DNA of 64,000 nucleotides from JAJPKK01 sp963807015 (GCA_963807015.1 CAWEAS010000012.1:1-64000); one strand, 5' to 3'; positions 1 to 8,520 are shown, numbered from the stretch's first letter. Notes: generated by a model not told the origin, from the sequence alone. Program-made: numbers and translations.

Positions 1-89
1 GCGTCTGGCCATTGTTACGGTGCCGCCAGTCCAGCAACTGCCGGCGGCTTGCGTCTGCCAACGCGCCGAAACACGGCGTCATCGTTCAT
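1..89 (-). pseudogene. ArsR-family regulator, N-terminal fragment, frameshifted and cut by the window edge
   Basis: Read on the minus strand from the ATG at 89, the sequence starts MNDDAVFR. After one extra base near 62 it continues in another frame as ALADASRRQLLD and then HRNNGQT. This matches the usual start of ArsR/HTH_20 regulators (xDAVFKALADPTRRRLLDxL). The first reading frame stops at a TAA about 24 codons in, so the copy shown is broken unless the extra base is an error. The rest lies to the left of the window. Two palindromic sites just upstream (101-146) fit autoregulation. The family call rests on about 25 residues. Confidence 0.5.
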
Positions 90-100
90 GCCCACAACAT

Positions 101-146
101 GTAACCTATCAGTTGCCTGATTTATAGGTAACCATTTGGTTGCCTG
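101..146. promoter_or_regulatory. Tandem operator-like dyads upstream of the ArsR fragment
   Basis: Two copies of GTAACC-N5-GTTGCCTG start at 101 and 128, 27 bp apart. The right copy is an almost perfect dyad, GGTAACC-ATTT-GGTTGCC, with one mismatch. The left one is weaker. They lie 12-57 bp upstream of the regulator start on the minus strand, where an autorepressor would bind. The assignment to ArsR is inferred from position. Confidence 0.45.
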
Positions 147-218
147 TCAAGCCAAAAATGGTGTGGTGTGCCGACAACGCTCGGTGACCGCGCTAACTGA
201 AAGATAATCCCACCACCG

Positions 219-245
219 TGTCACAAAGCAGCGATCGACGTTGTC
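219..245 (+). promoter_or_regulatory. ECF41-type promoter (TGTCACA-N16-TGTC)
   Basis: TGTCACA lies at 219-225 and TGTC at 242-245, exactly 16 nt apart. Known ECF41 sigma-factor promoters have TGTCACA at -35 and CGTC at -10 with this spacing, so only one -10 base differs. ECF41 factors usually read their own gene, and the next gene (360) is a degraded ECF41 factor. About 115 nt separate the element from the start codon. Confidence 0.5.
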
Positions 246-359
246 ATATCGACAGAGTGCCCACGCAGGCGCGTTACCGTAGTGGAGCACAGCCTTCATC
301 AGCGCGCGCGGCGCCCTCGGGCGACAGCGGCGGAGCCCGGTCGAATGAGGAATTGACAG

Positions 360-1218
360 ATGCAAGAGCCAACCGAAGCATTCGATCCTCTACGCCAGAC
401 ATTGGTCCGCGTCGCATATCGGATGCTGGGATCCGTCGCCGACGCCGAGGACATCGTTCAGGGACGGTCCTGCGATGGATGAACGCCGACCGCGACACCG
501 TGCAAGAGCCAGAGGCGATTCTGCGCACAATCGTCACGCGCCTCTGTCTGAACCACCTGCAATCCGCACGGCACCGGCGCGAGACTTACATCAGTCCCTG
601 GTTGCCGGAACCAATCTCGAGGCCCCTGCCGAAGACATCGACGACATCACGCTGCCGCTCATGATGGCGCTGGACCGGCTTCTCCGCTGGAACGTGCTGC
701 CTTCCTGCTTCACGACGTATTCGGCGTCGGCTTCGAGGAGATCGGCGAATCATCAACCGCGAACCCGCGGCCTGCCGCCAGCTCGCCAGCCGCGCCCGCG
801 ATCACGTTCGTGCGGAACGGCCGCGCTTTCCTCTGCCAAAGGACCGTGGCCTGGAGATCGCGCACGCGTTTTTCACGGCTTCCCGGGATGGCGATATGAA
901 CAGCTTCAATCACTCTTGGCCGCTGATGTCGTCGCTTATGCCGACGGCGGCGGCAAGGTGCGGCGATACCGCACCCGATTGCTGGGGTTTGACAAGGTCA
1001 TCGAGCTTCACGAAGAACTCACCCGCAGTTTTACGCAATCCATGTCCCAATTGATCCGCTATGCCTCGATAAACAGCATGCCCGGCTTCATCACGATCGA
1101 AGCGGGTGACGTGCTGCAAACAACTGCACTGGAAGTCGCTGCGGACAAAATCGTGGGCATCTATGTGATGCGCAACCCCGACAAGCTGAGGCGTCTCGAC
1201 GATGCCGCGGTTCACTGA
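360..1218 (+). pseudogene. ECF41-type (SigJ-like) RNA polymerase sigma factor, multiply frameshifted
   Basis: The ATG at 360 follows a GAGGA ribosome site and reads MQEPTEAFDPLRQTLVRVAY then RMLGSVADAEDIVQ, a sigma-70 region 2. Pieces in three frames continue the family: EAILRTIVTRLCLNHLQSA (end of region 2), ERAAFLLHDVFGVGFEEIGE and REPAACRQLASRARDHV (region 4), then GLEIAHAFFTASRDGDM and LLAADVVAYADGGGKV, a SnoaL-like C-terminal domain. The end, INSMPG...IYVMRNPDKLR, is the ECF41 signature tail. At least four or five frame changes (near 460, 610-640, 690, 745 and 890) exclude a functional product. Family assignment is firm. Confidence 0.85.
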
Positions 1219-1231
1219 ACGGAGGACCATC

Positions 1232-1840
1232 GTGAAAACCTTTATCGCTATTGTGTACCACAGCGGCTACGGCCACACCGCCAGGCAGCCGAGGCCATAG
1301 AGGAGGGAGCCTCGCAGGTGGAGAATACGGAAACATTGCTGTTGACCGTCGAGGACGCCCAGAGGCGTGGGACGATCTTGCAGCTGCAAATGCCATTATC
1401 TTTGGTGCACCGACCTATCCAGGCAGTGCTTCGGCCGCGTTCAAGGCCTTTATGGATCCAAGTTCCCACGCTGTAATGACCAAGGGCTTCGGCTGGAAAG
1501 ACAAGATCGCCGCTGGCTTCACGAATTCCGGATCCGTTCTGGCGACAAATTGGCCACGCTGATCCAGATCGCATAGTTTGCAGCCCAGCACGGCATGCAT
1601 TGGGTCGATCTCGCCCTGCCGCCCGCGAACCATTCGTCAAACGGTCTGAGGAGAGCTCAACCGTTTGGGTTTTTGGCTGGGTGCTGCAGCACAGTCCAAT
1701 ACCGATCAGGGGCCCGATATAGTTCCACCTGAAGCCGATCTTGCGACCGCGCGTCACCTCGGACGCCAGTAGCGGAGGTCACACGGCAACTCGTACGGGG
1801 CCGCACGAGCGTGCCACTTCCCGCACCAGTGGCAGCCTAG
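1232..1840 (+). pseudogene. WrbA-like flavoprotein / NAD(P)H:quinone oxidoreductase, degraded
   Basis: It starts GTG at 1232, 13 nt after the sigma-factor stop, and reads VKTFIAIVYHSGYGHTARQ, the FMN-phosphate loop of flavodoxin-fold reductases. A lost base near 1285 causes a stop. The other frames give AIEEGASQVENTETLLL, DDLAAANAIIFGAPTYPGS and FKAFMD (the GAPTxxG flavin loop), then SGDKLATLIQIA, an in-frame TAG at 1573, QHGMHWVDLALPP, GFWLGAAAQS and DLATARHLGR. The last segment, after a further frame change, is AEVTRQLVRGRTS, ending at the TAG at 1838. At least three frameshifts and one nonsense codon are present. Sigma factors of the ECF41 type often sit beside oxidoreductase genes. Confidence 0.75.
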
Positions 1841-1890
1841 CGGATGCGCCGATATTCAATCGCAAGACCAATTAATATTGCGGAAGTTAG
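1743..1890. repeat. Degenerate direct repeat, copy A
   Basis: This is the 3' end of the flavoprotein pseudogene plus about 50 bp beyond its stop. It is repeated at 5078-5226. The best part, 1835-1890 against 5171-5226, is about 80% identical by eye over 56 bp. The end of the next minus-strand hydrolase gene lies inside it. Confidence 0.6.
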
Positions 1891-2663
1891 GCAGGCTGCC
1901 CGGCGGCTTCCAGGATAGCTTCGTGATTTCTTCCGGATGCGAGATCAGCGAGACATGACTTGATTTCACCTCGATCGTCTTCGCGCCCATGCGCTTGGCC
2001 ATGAAGCGCTCCAGATCCGGATTGATCGTGCGATCCTCGGTGGAGACCGCATAGAAGCTCGGCTTCGAGCGCCAGGCCGCCTGCGTGGTCTTGCCGGTGA
2101 GCAGCGCCTTATGGAACGGCTCCTGGACCGCGTAAAGCGCCTTGGCCTTGGCTTCGGGCAGGTCGCCGGCAAAGTCGCGTCGAAAGGCTGCCTCGGTGAG
2201 GCGACCTTCGTCGCCGTCGAAAGCGATGCCGGCGGAAGCCGGCGGCATCGGGTAGGTCTTGGCCAGCGCGGTGTAGTCCTCCCCGCATCCGGTGCCCGTG
2301 CCGCCACATAGACCAGGGACGAGACCTTCGGATGCACGCCGGCCTCGGTAACGATCATGCCGGAAAAGGAATGCCCGACCAGGACCGTCGGGCCATCCTG
2401 CCGCTCGAGCACGCGCTGAGCGGAGGCGACGGCATCCGGCAGCGTCGTCAGAGGGTTCTGCACAGCGGTGGCGTTGACCCCGCCGCCTGCAGGCGGGCGA
2501 TCACCTCGGACCAGCATGATCCGTCGGCGAACAGCCCGTGCACGAGCACGACGTTGCGCGCCTTCGGCAGCGCGGAGTCCGCGGCCATGCCGCGCGTGGC
2601 GATCAGCGAGGCGATGCCGGCGGCAAGCATCGTGGTAGAGAAGGTACGCCTGTTCATCATCAT
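1856..2663 (-). pseudogene. Exported alpha/beta hydrolase with two single-base frameshifts
   Basis: The N-terminus has a signal-like start (MNRRTFSTTMLAAGIASLIA) followed by NVVLVHGLFADGSCWSEVI, an alpha/beta-hydrolase HG motif. The frame changes near 2473, in the G-run of GGCGGGGTC, into VNATAVQNPLTTL and then LVGHSFSGMIVTEAG, which carries the nucleophile motif GHSFSG. It changes again near 2280, in a GGGG run, into EDYTALAKTYPMPPASAG. The last segment has RTINPDLERFMAKRM and SSHVSLISHPEEI, where the catalytic His is expected. Adding one G at each run restores a protein of about 265 residues, so the gene is either newly broken or carries two homopolymer errors. The exact start among three adjacent ATGs is uncertain. 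Confidence 0.8.
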
Positions 2664-2737
2664 GATCCTTGCGACGACGTGTCTGCGGCGAGCAAGATTC
2701 CCACCCCGGAGCGGAGGATCCTACCATCATTGCGGCT

Positions 2738-3721
2738 TTAGTCGCGGATGAACGCGAGGAGGTCCCGGTTGATCACATCGGCGTGTGTGGTCATCATGCC
2801 GTGGGGAAAGCCGGGATAGATCTTCAGCATGCTGTTCTTCAGGAGCTTTGCCGACGGCAGGGCTGCGTCCTTGTAGGGGACGATCTGGTCGTCGTCGCCT
2901 TGCATAACGAGCGTCCGCACCTCGATGCTCTTGAGGTCTTCGGTGAGATCGGTCTCCGAGAACGCCTTGATGCTATCGTAGTGGGCATTCGCGCCACCCA
3001 TCATGCCCTGGCGCCACCAGTTCTGAATCACGCCTTCGATCGGCTTCGCGCCAGGACGATTAAATCCGTAAAACGGGCCCGCCGGGACGTCGCGGTAGAA
3101 TTGCGCCCGGTTGGCTGCCAGGCCGGCGCGCAGCCCGTCGAATACCTCGACGGGGAGGCCGTTCGGATTGCCCGGCGTTTTCAGCATAAGCGGGGTGACG
3201 GCGGAAATCAGCACCGCCTTAGCAACGCGCCCCTTGCCGTACCGCGCGACGTAGCGCGCCACCTCACCGCCGCCCGTCGAATGGCCGATATGTACGGCGT
3301 TCCGAAGGTCCAGGTGATCCACCACGGCCGCCGCGTCGGCGGCGTAGTGATCCATATCGTGCCCTTCCGCCACCTGGCTTGAGCGCCCATGGCCGCGCCG
3401 GTCGATCCCGATTACGCGATAACCGTGCTGGAGGAAGAACATCATCTGCGTATCCCAGTCATCGGAGCTCAGAGGCCAGCCGTGATGGAAGACAATCGGC
3501 TGACCGTGGCCCCAATCCTTGTAAAAGATATGGACACCGTCTTTGGTAGCGATCCTGCTCATGGCGTTCGTTCCTTTGTCTCGGTTTGAAGTTGAAGTTG
3601 CCGCGCTCGCCCGCCCCGCGAGGAGCGCTGGTAGAGCAGTGCCCACGGCCGCGACGGCGCTGCCGACCATTACGTCGCGGCGGGAAGCTCCGGCGGTGTA
3701 GCGTGGATTGGTCGCAGTCAT
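2738..3721 (-). CDS. Tat-exported alpha/beta hydrolase, non-haem haloperoxidase/esterase type
   Basis: 327 residues from the ATG at 3721, which has GGAGG six bases upstream; an upstream in-frame extension lacks such a site. The N-terminus has a twin-arginine motif (SRRDVMVG) and a hydrophobic stretch ending AGRASA, so export is expected. The mature part has VFHHGWPLSSDDWD (oxyanion region), the nucleophile motif GHSTGGGE, the Asp region MQGDDDQIVP and a late FPHG with the catalytic His. This is the pattern of cofactor-free chloroperoxidase/arylesterase proteins. The substrate is unknown. It lies 74 bp downstream of nothing but the frameshifted hydrolase start and is transcribed the same way. 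Confidence 0.88.
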   Translation of the reverse strand: MTATNPRYTAGASRRDVMVGSAVAAVGTALPALLAGRASAATSTSNRDKGTNAMSRIATKDGVHIFYKDWGHGQPIVFHHGWPLSSDDWDTQMMFFLQHGYRVIGIDRRGHGRSSQVAEGHDMDHYAADAAAVVDHLDLRNAVHIGHSTGGGEVARYVARYGKGRVAKAVLISAVTPLMLKTPGNPNGLPVEVFDGLRAGLAANRAQFYRDVPAGPFYGFNRPGAKPIEGVIQNWWRQGMMGGANAHYDSIKAFSETDLTEDLKSIEVRTLVMQGDDDQIVPYKDAALPSAKLLKNSMLKIYPGFPHGMMTTHADVINRDLLAFIRD

Positions 3722-4093
3722 TGTGCCTCCAGCTTTGAGCGACCGTGCGAGGGTGATGGCGCTCACGGCTACGCGTCGAGGAACGTCCGGACGGGCCTGA
3801 CGAACACTTCGTGGTTTTGGAACAGTGTCCCGCGGCCTACGACGCGAGGGGTGGGTGCCAGTGTGGCGCCTTCACGGATTACGGTGTGCTAAATTCGCTC
3901 ATGTCACCCTCGAGATGGCGCGGTCACGCAGGGGCTACATATGCGCCGGCGTGCCGAAGGCGACCAAAGTTTTCAAATAGTGACTATCCACCCGGCGGGG
4001 ATTGGGCCCGCTCCTGAAAGATAACCGATACCCGCCATCGGCAAATTTGCCCTTCAGCACATACCAAGACTGAGAACCGCCAGACGGAAGGAC
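3722..4093. other. Intergenic region between divergent hydrolase and LysR genes
   Basis: 372 bp between the start codons of the hydrolase and the LysR regulator. A perfect dyad ATAGT-G-ACTAT lies at 3977-3987, about 105 bp upstream of the LysR start, and could be a LysR-type site, but this is weak. On the minus strand, codons ending at the TAG at 3771-3769 read LFQNHEVFVRPVRTFLDA, which resembles the tail of a hydrolase-like gene. I cannot extend it upstream. No intact gene is visible. Confidence 0.3.
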
Positions 4094-5065
4094 ATGGAAC
4101 TCAGAGACCTGGATCTCAACCTCTTGCTTGTCCTCGATGCGCTATACGAGGAAGGCACTCTGACGCGGACGGCGCAGCGGCTGCGGCTGAGCCAGCCGAC
4201 TGTCAGCGCCGCCCTGGCAAAGCTCCGTAAGGTGCTCGGCGACGAACTGTTCGTCCGTGCGGGCGGTGTGATGCAACCCACCGCCCGAGCACAAGCGCTG
4301 CAGCCCGTCGTCTCCTCGATTTTGAAAACCATACGTATCGAGGTTTTGGCGCCGGCCGCTTTCGAGCCGGCCAGTGCAGTGGGCGCATTCACCTTGAGCC
4401 TTTCCGACATCGGCGAGTTGGAGTTCCTCCCGCGACTGCTAAGGCGGCTCTCGGCCGAGGCGCCCAACCTCGAAATCCGCTCCGTGGTCGCCAAGCCAAC
4501 GGATCTCGCCGCTGCTATGGATTTGGCCGAGGTCGATCTGGCAGTAGGATATTTCCCGGATCTTGTTTCCTCGGTGTTCAAGCAGCAACTGCTCTTCCGT
4601 CACCGCTCGGCCTGCATTGTGCGTCGAAATCATCCGACTATCGGCGCGGACATGTCTCTCGACGACTACCTTGCCGCAAAGCACATTGCGGTTGCTCAGG
4701 AAGGACGCGTTCGCGATGTCGTCGAGCTCGGCCTCGCCGCGCAGGGTCTACGGCGCCAAGTCGGTCTGCAGACGTCCCATTTCATCTCCGTACCGTTTCT
4801 CATCGCGGCCTCCGATCTCGTCGGAACGATTCCACGCCCGTTGGCGCTCCACTTTGCCGTGTCCTGCGATTTGCTGGTGATCGAGCCCCCGTTTCCTGTC
4901 CCGCCGATCGAGGTCAAGCAGATCTGGCACCGGCGCTTCGACGCGCACCCGCGGTTGCGCTGGTTCCGCCAAGTCGTTGCGGAAATAAGCCAGAACAAAC
5001 CATCGCTCGGCGTAGAGCCACCGAATGAGGTCGACGGGATTGCCGGTCGTTTGCATCATCGTTAG
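4094..5065 (+). CDS. LysR-family transcriptional regulator
   Basis: 323 residues. Residues 1-65 form the winged helix-turn-helix (LDLNLLLVLDALYEEGTLTR, then RLSQPTVSAALAKLR); residues 90-300 form the type 2 periplasmic-binding-like effector domain. The start DLDLNLL and the pattern DELFVRAGGVMQPTARA are typical of the NodD/PcpR-like branch. GGAAGG precedes the ATG by about 5 bases. It is transcribed away from the two hydrolase genes, the classic layout in which a LysR protein controls the divergent neighbour, so regulation of 2738-3721 is a reasonable inference. The effector is unknown. Confidence 0.9.
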   Translation: MELRDLDLNLLLVLDALYEEGTLTRTAQRLRLSQPTVSAALAKLRKVLGDELFVRAGGVMQPTARAQALQPVVSSILKTIRIEVLAPAAFEPASAVGAFTLSLSDIGELEFLPRLLRRLSAEAPNLEIRSVVAKPTDLAAAMDLAEVDLAVGYFPDLVSSVFKQQLLFRHRSACIVRRNHPTIGADMSLDDYLAAKHIAVAQEGRVRDVVELGLAAQGLRRQVGLQTSHFISVPFLIAASDLVGTIPRPLALHFAVSCDLLVIEPPFPVPPIEVKQIWHRRFDAHPRLRWFRQVVAEISQNKPSLGVEPPNEVDGIAGRLHHR

Positions 5066-5077
5066 CCCAACGACCCG

Positions 5078-5226
5078 ATCGGCGGCGCGTCATCGCGGAC
5101 GCCGAGTAGCGGAGCTGACGTGGCAACTCGCGAGCCGCTGCATATACACCAATGGCGGCCTAGCAGCGTTGCCTAGCGGGAACGCTGATATTCAATTGCA
5201 AGTCCAACTAACGTTGCGGGAGTTAG
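5078..5226. repeat. Degenerate direct repeat, copy B (second flavoprotein tail)
   Basis: On the plus strand this holds GRRVAELTWQLA, the C-terminal pattern of WrbA-like proteins, right after the LysR stop. The following 56 bp (5171-5226) match 1835-1890. It looks like the remnant of a second copy of the flavoprotein gene end. The C-terminal codons of the minus-strand HNH gene run through it. Confidence 0.6.
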
Positions 5227-5761
5227 TCGGGATGACCTAGGGGCATAGTTCGATTGCGGTCTGTGCAAGCCGAATTTTTTGCTAATCCATGTCTTGAATC
5301 GTTTTGAAATCATCAACTCGTACAAACCATCTTGTGCGGTGCCGTGGATACCGAACGAGTCAAAAGCATCTCGCAATTTGGCAAACTCGCGGCCGTAGTG
5401 GCTTTGACCGCGTGCCCACTGAAAGAATATTTCCGGAATATTCGTGTTCGGGGCCCGGTCGTGACACTCTCGACACATCAAGAATAGGTTGGCTACCTCA
5501 TCCGCGCCCCCCCAAGGCACGCGGAATGATATGGCAGCGTTGAAGAGGTATCCGATCCCACCGGTCCAGGATTTTGCGTAAACTTACATTGTGCCGTTTG
5601 ATGTCGTACTTTGCGTCGTAGTGAAATCCGCAGGCCCAACACCCTGGCTCGCCCCAATCGATAGAGAACCCCAGCCTCCCCAATCCGCCTTTCCAATGAT
5701 CGAACACTCGGCTCTTGGGTGGCAGCTCGTCGCTTAATCGCTTTGCTGGTTTAATAGACAT
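5173..5761 (-). pseudogene. HNH endonuclease-like protein, frameshifted at a G7 tract
   Basis: From the ATG at 5761 the first frame gives MSIKPAKRLSDELPPKSRVF, then GEPGCWACGFHYD, RCHIIPRALGGRG and a stop. The second frame continues ADEVANLFLMCRECHDRAPN. The join is a run of seven Cs on the plus strand (5506-5512); six would give RCHIIPRALGGADEVANLFL, an uninterrupted HNH core with two CxxC zinc pairs. The restored protein is about 195 residues. The C-terminal 15-20 residues come from the repeated DNA of copy B. It is too small for a known restriction enzyme; its role is unknown. A variable tract, an error or a real mutation are all possible. Confidence 0.65.
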
Positions 5762-5784
5762 CGAAGACTCGTCTGATTCCCCTC

Positions 5785-7347
5785 TCACTCCCACTCAATC
5801 GTCCCCGGCGGCTTGCTGGTCACGTCGTACACCACCCGGTTCACGCCCTTGACCTCGTTGATGATGCGGGTGGCGACGTGGCCTAAGAACTTCATGTCGA
5901 AGGGGTAGAAGTCGGCGGTCATGCCGTCGGTCGAGGTGACGGCGCGCAGGCCGACGACGTAGTCGTAGGTGCGGCCGTCGCCCATGACGCCGACGGTCTT
6001 GACCGGGAGGAGCACGGCGAAGGCCTGCCAGATGTCGTCGTAGAGGCCGGCGCGGCGGATTTCCTCGATGTAGATCTCGTCGGCGAGGCGCAGGATATCG
6101 AGCTTCTCGGCGGTGATCTCGCCGGGGCAGCGGATCGCGAGGCCCGGCCCCGGAAACGGATGGCGGCCGACGAACGCCTCGGGCAGGCCAAGCTCGCGGC
6201 CGAGCGCGCGCACCTCGTCCTTGAAGAGCTCGCGCAGCGGCTCGACGAGCTTCATGTTCATGCGCTCGGGCAGGCCGCCGACGTTATGGTGCGACTTGAT
6301 GGTCACCGACGGGCCGCCGGTGAACGACACGCTCTCGATCACGTCCGGATAGAGCGTGCCCTGGGCGAGAAATTCGGGCTTCGCGCGGCCGTCGCTTGCG
6401 ACCTTCTTCGCCTCGGCCTCGAACACGTCGATGAAGAGGCGGCCGATGGTCTTGCGCTTCATCTCGGGATCGGTGACGCCATCGAGCGCGGAAAGGAATT
6501 GCCGCTGCGCGTTTACGTGCACGAGCGGGATGTTGTAGCTGTCGCGGAAGAGCCGCACCACCTTCTCGCCTTCGGCGAGGCGCAGCAGGCCGTGGTCGAC
6601 GAAGACGCAGGTGAGCTGGTCGCCCACCGCTTCGTGGATCAGCACCGCAGCGACCGCGGAATCGACGCCGCCGGAGAGGCCGCAGATGACGCGGCCCTTG
6701 CCGACCTGGCGGCGGATTTTCTCGATCGCCTCCTCCTTGTAGGCGCGCATCGTCCAGTCGCCGGCGCAGCCTGCGATCCTGCGCACGAAATTGCGCAACA
6801 GAGCGGCGCCGTGCGGCGTGTGCACCACTTCGAGGTGGAATTGGGTGGCGTAGAATTTGCGCGCCTCGTCGGCGATCATGGCGATCGGCGCGTTCGGCGA
6901 GGTGGCGACGACGCGAAAGCCTTCGGGGAGCCGCGTCACGCGATCGCCATGGCTCATCCACACCGGATATTTTTCGCCGACCTGCCAGACGCCGTCGAAG
7001 ATTGCCGAGGGCGCGGCGACGTCGACCTCGGCGCGGCCGAACTCGCGGTGATGGCCGCCTTCGACCTTGCCGCCGAGCTGATGCGCCATCGCCTGCTCGC
7101 CATAGCAGATGCCAAGCACCGGCACGCCCGCCTGATAAAGCTCGACCGGCGGCAGCGGCGCGTTGTCGTCGAGCACGGACGCCGGGCCGCCGGAGAGGAT
7201 CACGGCCCTCGGCTTCATCTCGGCGAAGGCTTCGCGCGCGCGCTGGAACGGCACGATCTCGCAGTAGACGCCTTCCTCGCGCACGCGCCGCGCAATCAGC
7301 TGCGTGACCTGCGAGCCGAAATCGATGATGAGAATCTTGTCGTGCAT
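5785..7347 (-). CDS. guaA: GMP synthase (glutamine-hydrolysing)
   Basis: 520 residues, the usual bacterial length. It converts XMP, glutamine and ATP to GMP, the last step of guanine nucleotide synthesis. Residues 1-195 are the class I glutamine amidotransferase: Cys81 in GICYGEQ, with His171 and Glu173 in HLE. Residues 205-400 are the ATP-pyrophosphatase with the P-loop SGGVDS at 225-230. The end, residues 400-520, is the dimerisation domain with VYDVTSKPPGTIEWE. guaB, which makes XMP, lies 4 kb upstream on the same strand. Confidence 0.97.
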   Translation of the reverse strand: MHDKILIIDFGSQVTQLIARRVREEGVYCEIVPFQRAREAFAEMKPRAVILSGGPASVLDDNAPLPPVELYQAGVPVLGICYGEQAMAHQLGGKVEGGHHREFGRAEVDVAAPSAIFDGVWQVGEKYPVWMSHGDRVTRLPEGFRVVATSPNAPIAMIADEARKFYATQFHLEVVHTPHGAALLRNFVRRIAGCAGDWTMRAYKEEAIEKIRRQVGKGRVICGLSGGVDSAVAAVLIHEAVGDQLTCVFVDHGLLRLAEGEKVVRLFRDSYNIPLVHVNAQRQFLSALDGVTDPEMKRKTIGRLFIDVFEAEAKKVASDGRAKPEFLAQGTLYPDVIESVSFTGGPSVTIKSHHNVGGLPERMNMKLVEPLRELFKDEVRALGRELGLPEAFVGRHPFPGPGLAIRCPGEITAEKLDILRLADEIYIEEIRRAGLYDDIWQAFAVLLPVKTVGVMGDGRTYDYVVGLRAVTSTDGMTADFYPFDMKFLGHVATRIINEVKGVNRVVYDVTSKPPGTIEWE

Positions 7348-7390
7348 GACCGTATGTGCGGCGCGACGACGGCCGCGTCAAGCCGGCCGC

Positions 7391-8377
7391 TCAGGGACAC
7401 GCCACCGGATCGACCTCGGCCCAGAGCCGGCCGGCCCCGTAGCGGGTCGCGACGATGCGGACGCATTCGCCGAGCTTGAGGCGGCCCTTGAGCTTGGTCG
7501 GATCGTTCGGCCCAGGCCCCTGCGGCTCCGACCAGATCGGGCGCCAGGCAAGCGCGGTCAACACCGCGCCGGGCTCCGGCGGTGGTCCGCCTTGGATCGA
7601 GATGCCGGAGAAGAACACGTCGACGACTTTGTCCTTGTTGTGGGTCTGGATGGCGACCCATCCGTGCGTGCTCTGGCGGAGGTCCGCCGGCAAGCCCGGG
7701 GCGAGGCTCGCGGTCGCCTGCGGCGGCGCGGCGCGATTAGGCGGGGCGGCACTCGGAGCTGGGGCGTTCGGAGCCGCCGCGATCGGTGCTGTATTCGTCG
7801 GAGCTGCTTGAGCTGGCACGTGCGGAGGGGCTGCCGGGATCGACGGGTCTTGCGCCGCCATCCGCATCGACGCTGGCGGCGGAGCTTGTGCCGCCGGCGC
7901 CTGCACTTGCGCTTGTCCCTGCCCTTGCGCGGGCGCGCGCGGCGCTGCCTGCGCCGGCGGATGCGGCGGCACCTGTGACGTCGCAAAGCCTCGCGCCGGC
8001 GGCTCGGCCGGCGTCAGGAGTGCCGCGGCGACTGCGGCCTGACGCTGCGGCGGTGGCGCCGCCGCCCGCCGCGCGGGCCGTGCCGGCGGCTGTTCGAGAT
8101 CGTGTAACGCCGCCTGGAAAATCGCGTTCGCCGTCGGATCGGTAGCAGCGCAGTTGGCTTCGAACTTGGCGGCATCATCCGTCAGCAGGGCGCGCTTCGC
8201 CTCGCTCGGAATATTCTTTTCGAGCGTGTTGAGCGCGTTGTTGCGCAGGCTCTGGCAAACCGAATCGCTCGAGAAATAGGTGTTGTAGACGGAATAGACG
8301 CCGGCGCCGCCGGCGGGAAGCGCAAGCGCGGCGCCGACAAGCTGCAGGGCGGTGGTGAGTCTTTCGAGACGCGCCAT
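7391..8377 (-). CDS. Membrane-anchored Pro/Ala-rich protein of unknown function
   Basis: 328 residues from the ATG at 8377. One transmembrane segment at about residues 8-30 (LQLVGAALALPAGGAGVYSV) is followed by a small domain with two cysteines (SVCQSLRNNALNTLEKNIP, EANCAA). A long disordered part rich in Pro, Ala and Gln spans about residues 95-230. The last 100 residues form a folded domain (LRQSTHGWVAIQTHNKDKVV to GECVRIVATRYGAGRLWAEV) that ends VDPVACP. The C-terminal part is probably periplasmic. It ends 43 nt before guaA on the same strand, so co-transcription is possible. Confidence 0.7.
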   Translation of the reverse strand: MARLERLTTALQLVGAALALPAGGAGVYSVYNTYFSSDSVCQSLRNNALNTLEKNIPSEAKRALLTDDAAKFEANCAATDPTANAIFQAALHDLEQPPARPARRAAAPPPQRQAAVAAALLTPAEPPARGFATSQVPPHPPAQAAPRAPAQGQGQAQVQAPAAQAPPPASMRMAAQDPSIPAAPPHVPAQAAPTNTAPIAAAPNAPAPSAAPPNRAAPPQATASLAPGLPADLRQSTHGWVAIQTHNKDKVVDVFFSGISIQGGPPPEPGAVLTALAWRPIWSEPQGPGPNDPTKLKGRLKLGECVRIVATRYGAGRLWAEVDPVACP

Positions 8378-8455
8378 CGAACCTTCCAATCGGGGGCAGA
8401 AAGATGCCGCCTGTCGGCCGATTAGGCAATAGAGTTACTCTTTGCACTGACATGA

Positions 8456-8506
8456 ATTTGGACGGCGGAAGGCCCGGCGGACGTCGAGATCGTGGACTAC
8501 CACTAG
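8456..8506 (+). pseudogene. HigB toxin, C-terminal remnant
   Basis: Codons at 8456-8506 read IWTAEGPADVEIVDYH and stop. The DVEIVDYH ending is characteristic of HigB/RelE-type host-inhibition toxins. An in-frame TGA lies directly upstream and no further toxin sequence is recognisable. The antitoxin gene starts 15 bp later, as in intact higBA operons. Confidence 0.65.
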
Positions 8507-8520
8507 AAGAGGACAGGACA

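Noticed and set aside
6160..7479. 439-codon open frame opposite guaA
   Set aside because: Codon-shadow of a conserved gene in G+C-rich DNA; the composition has no family pattern.
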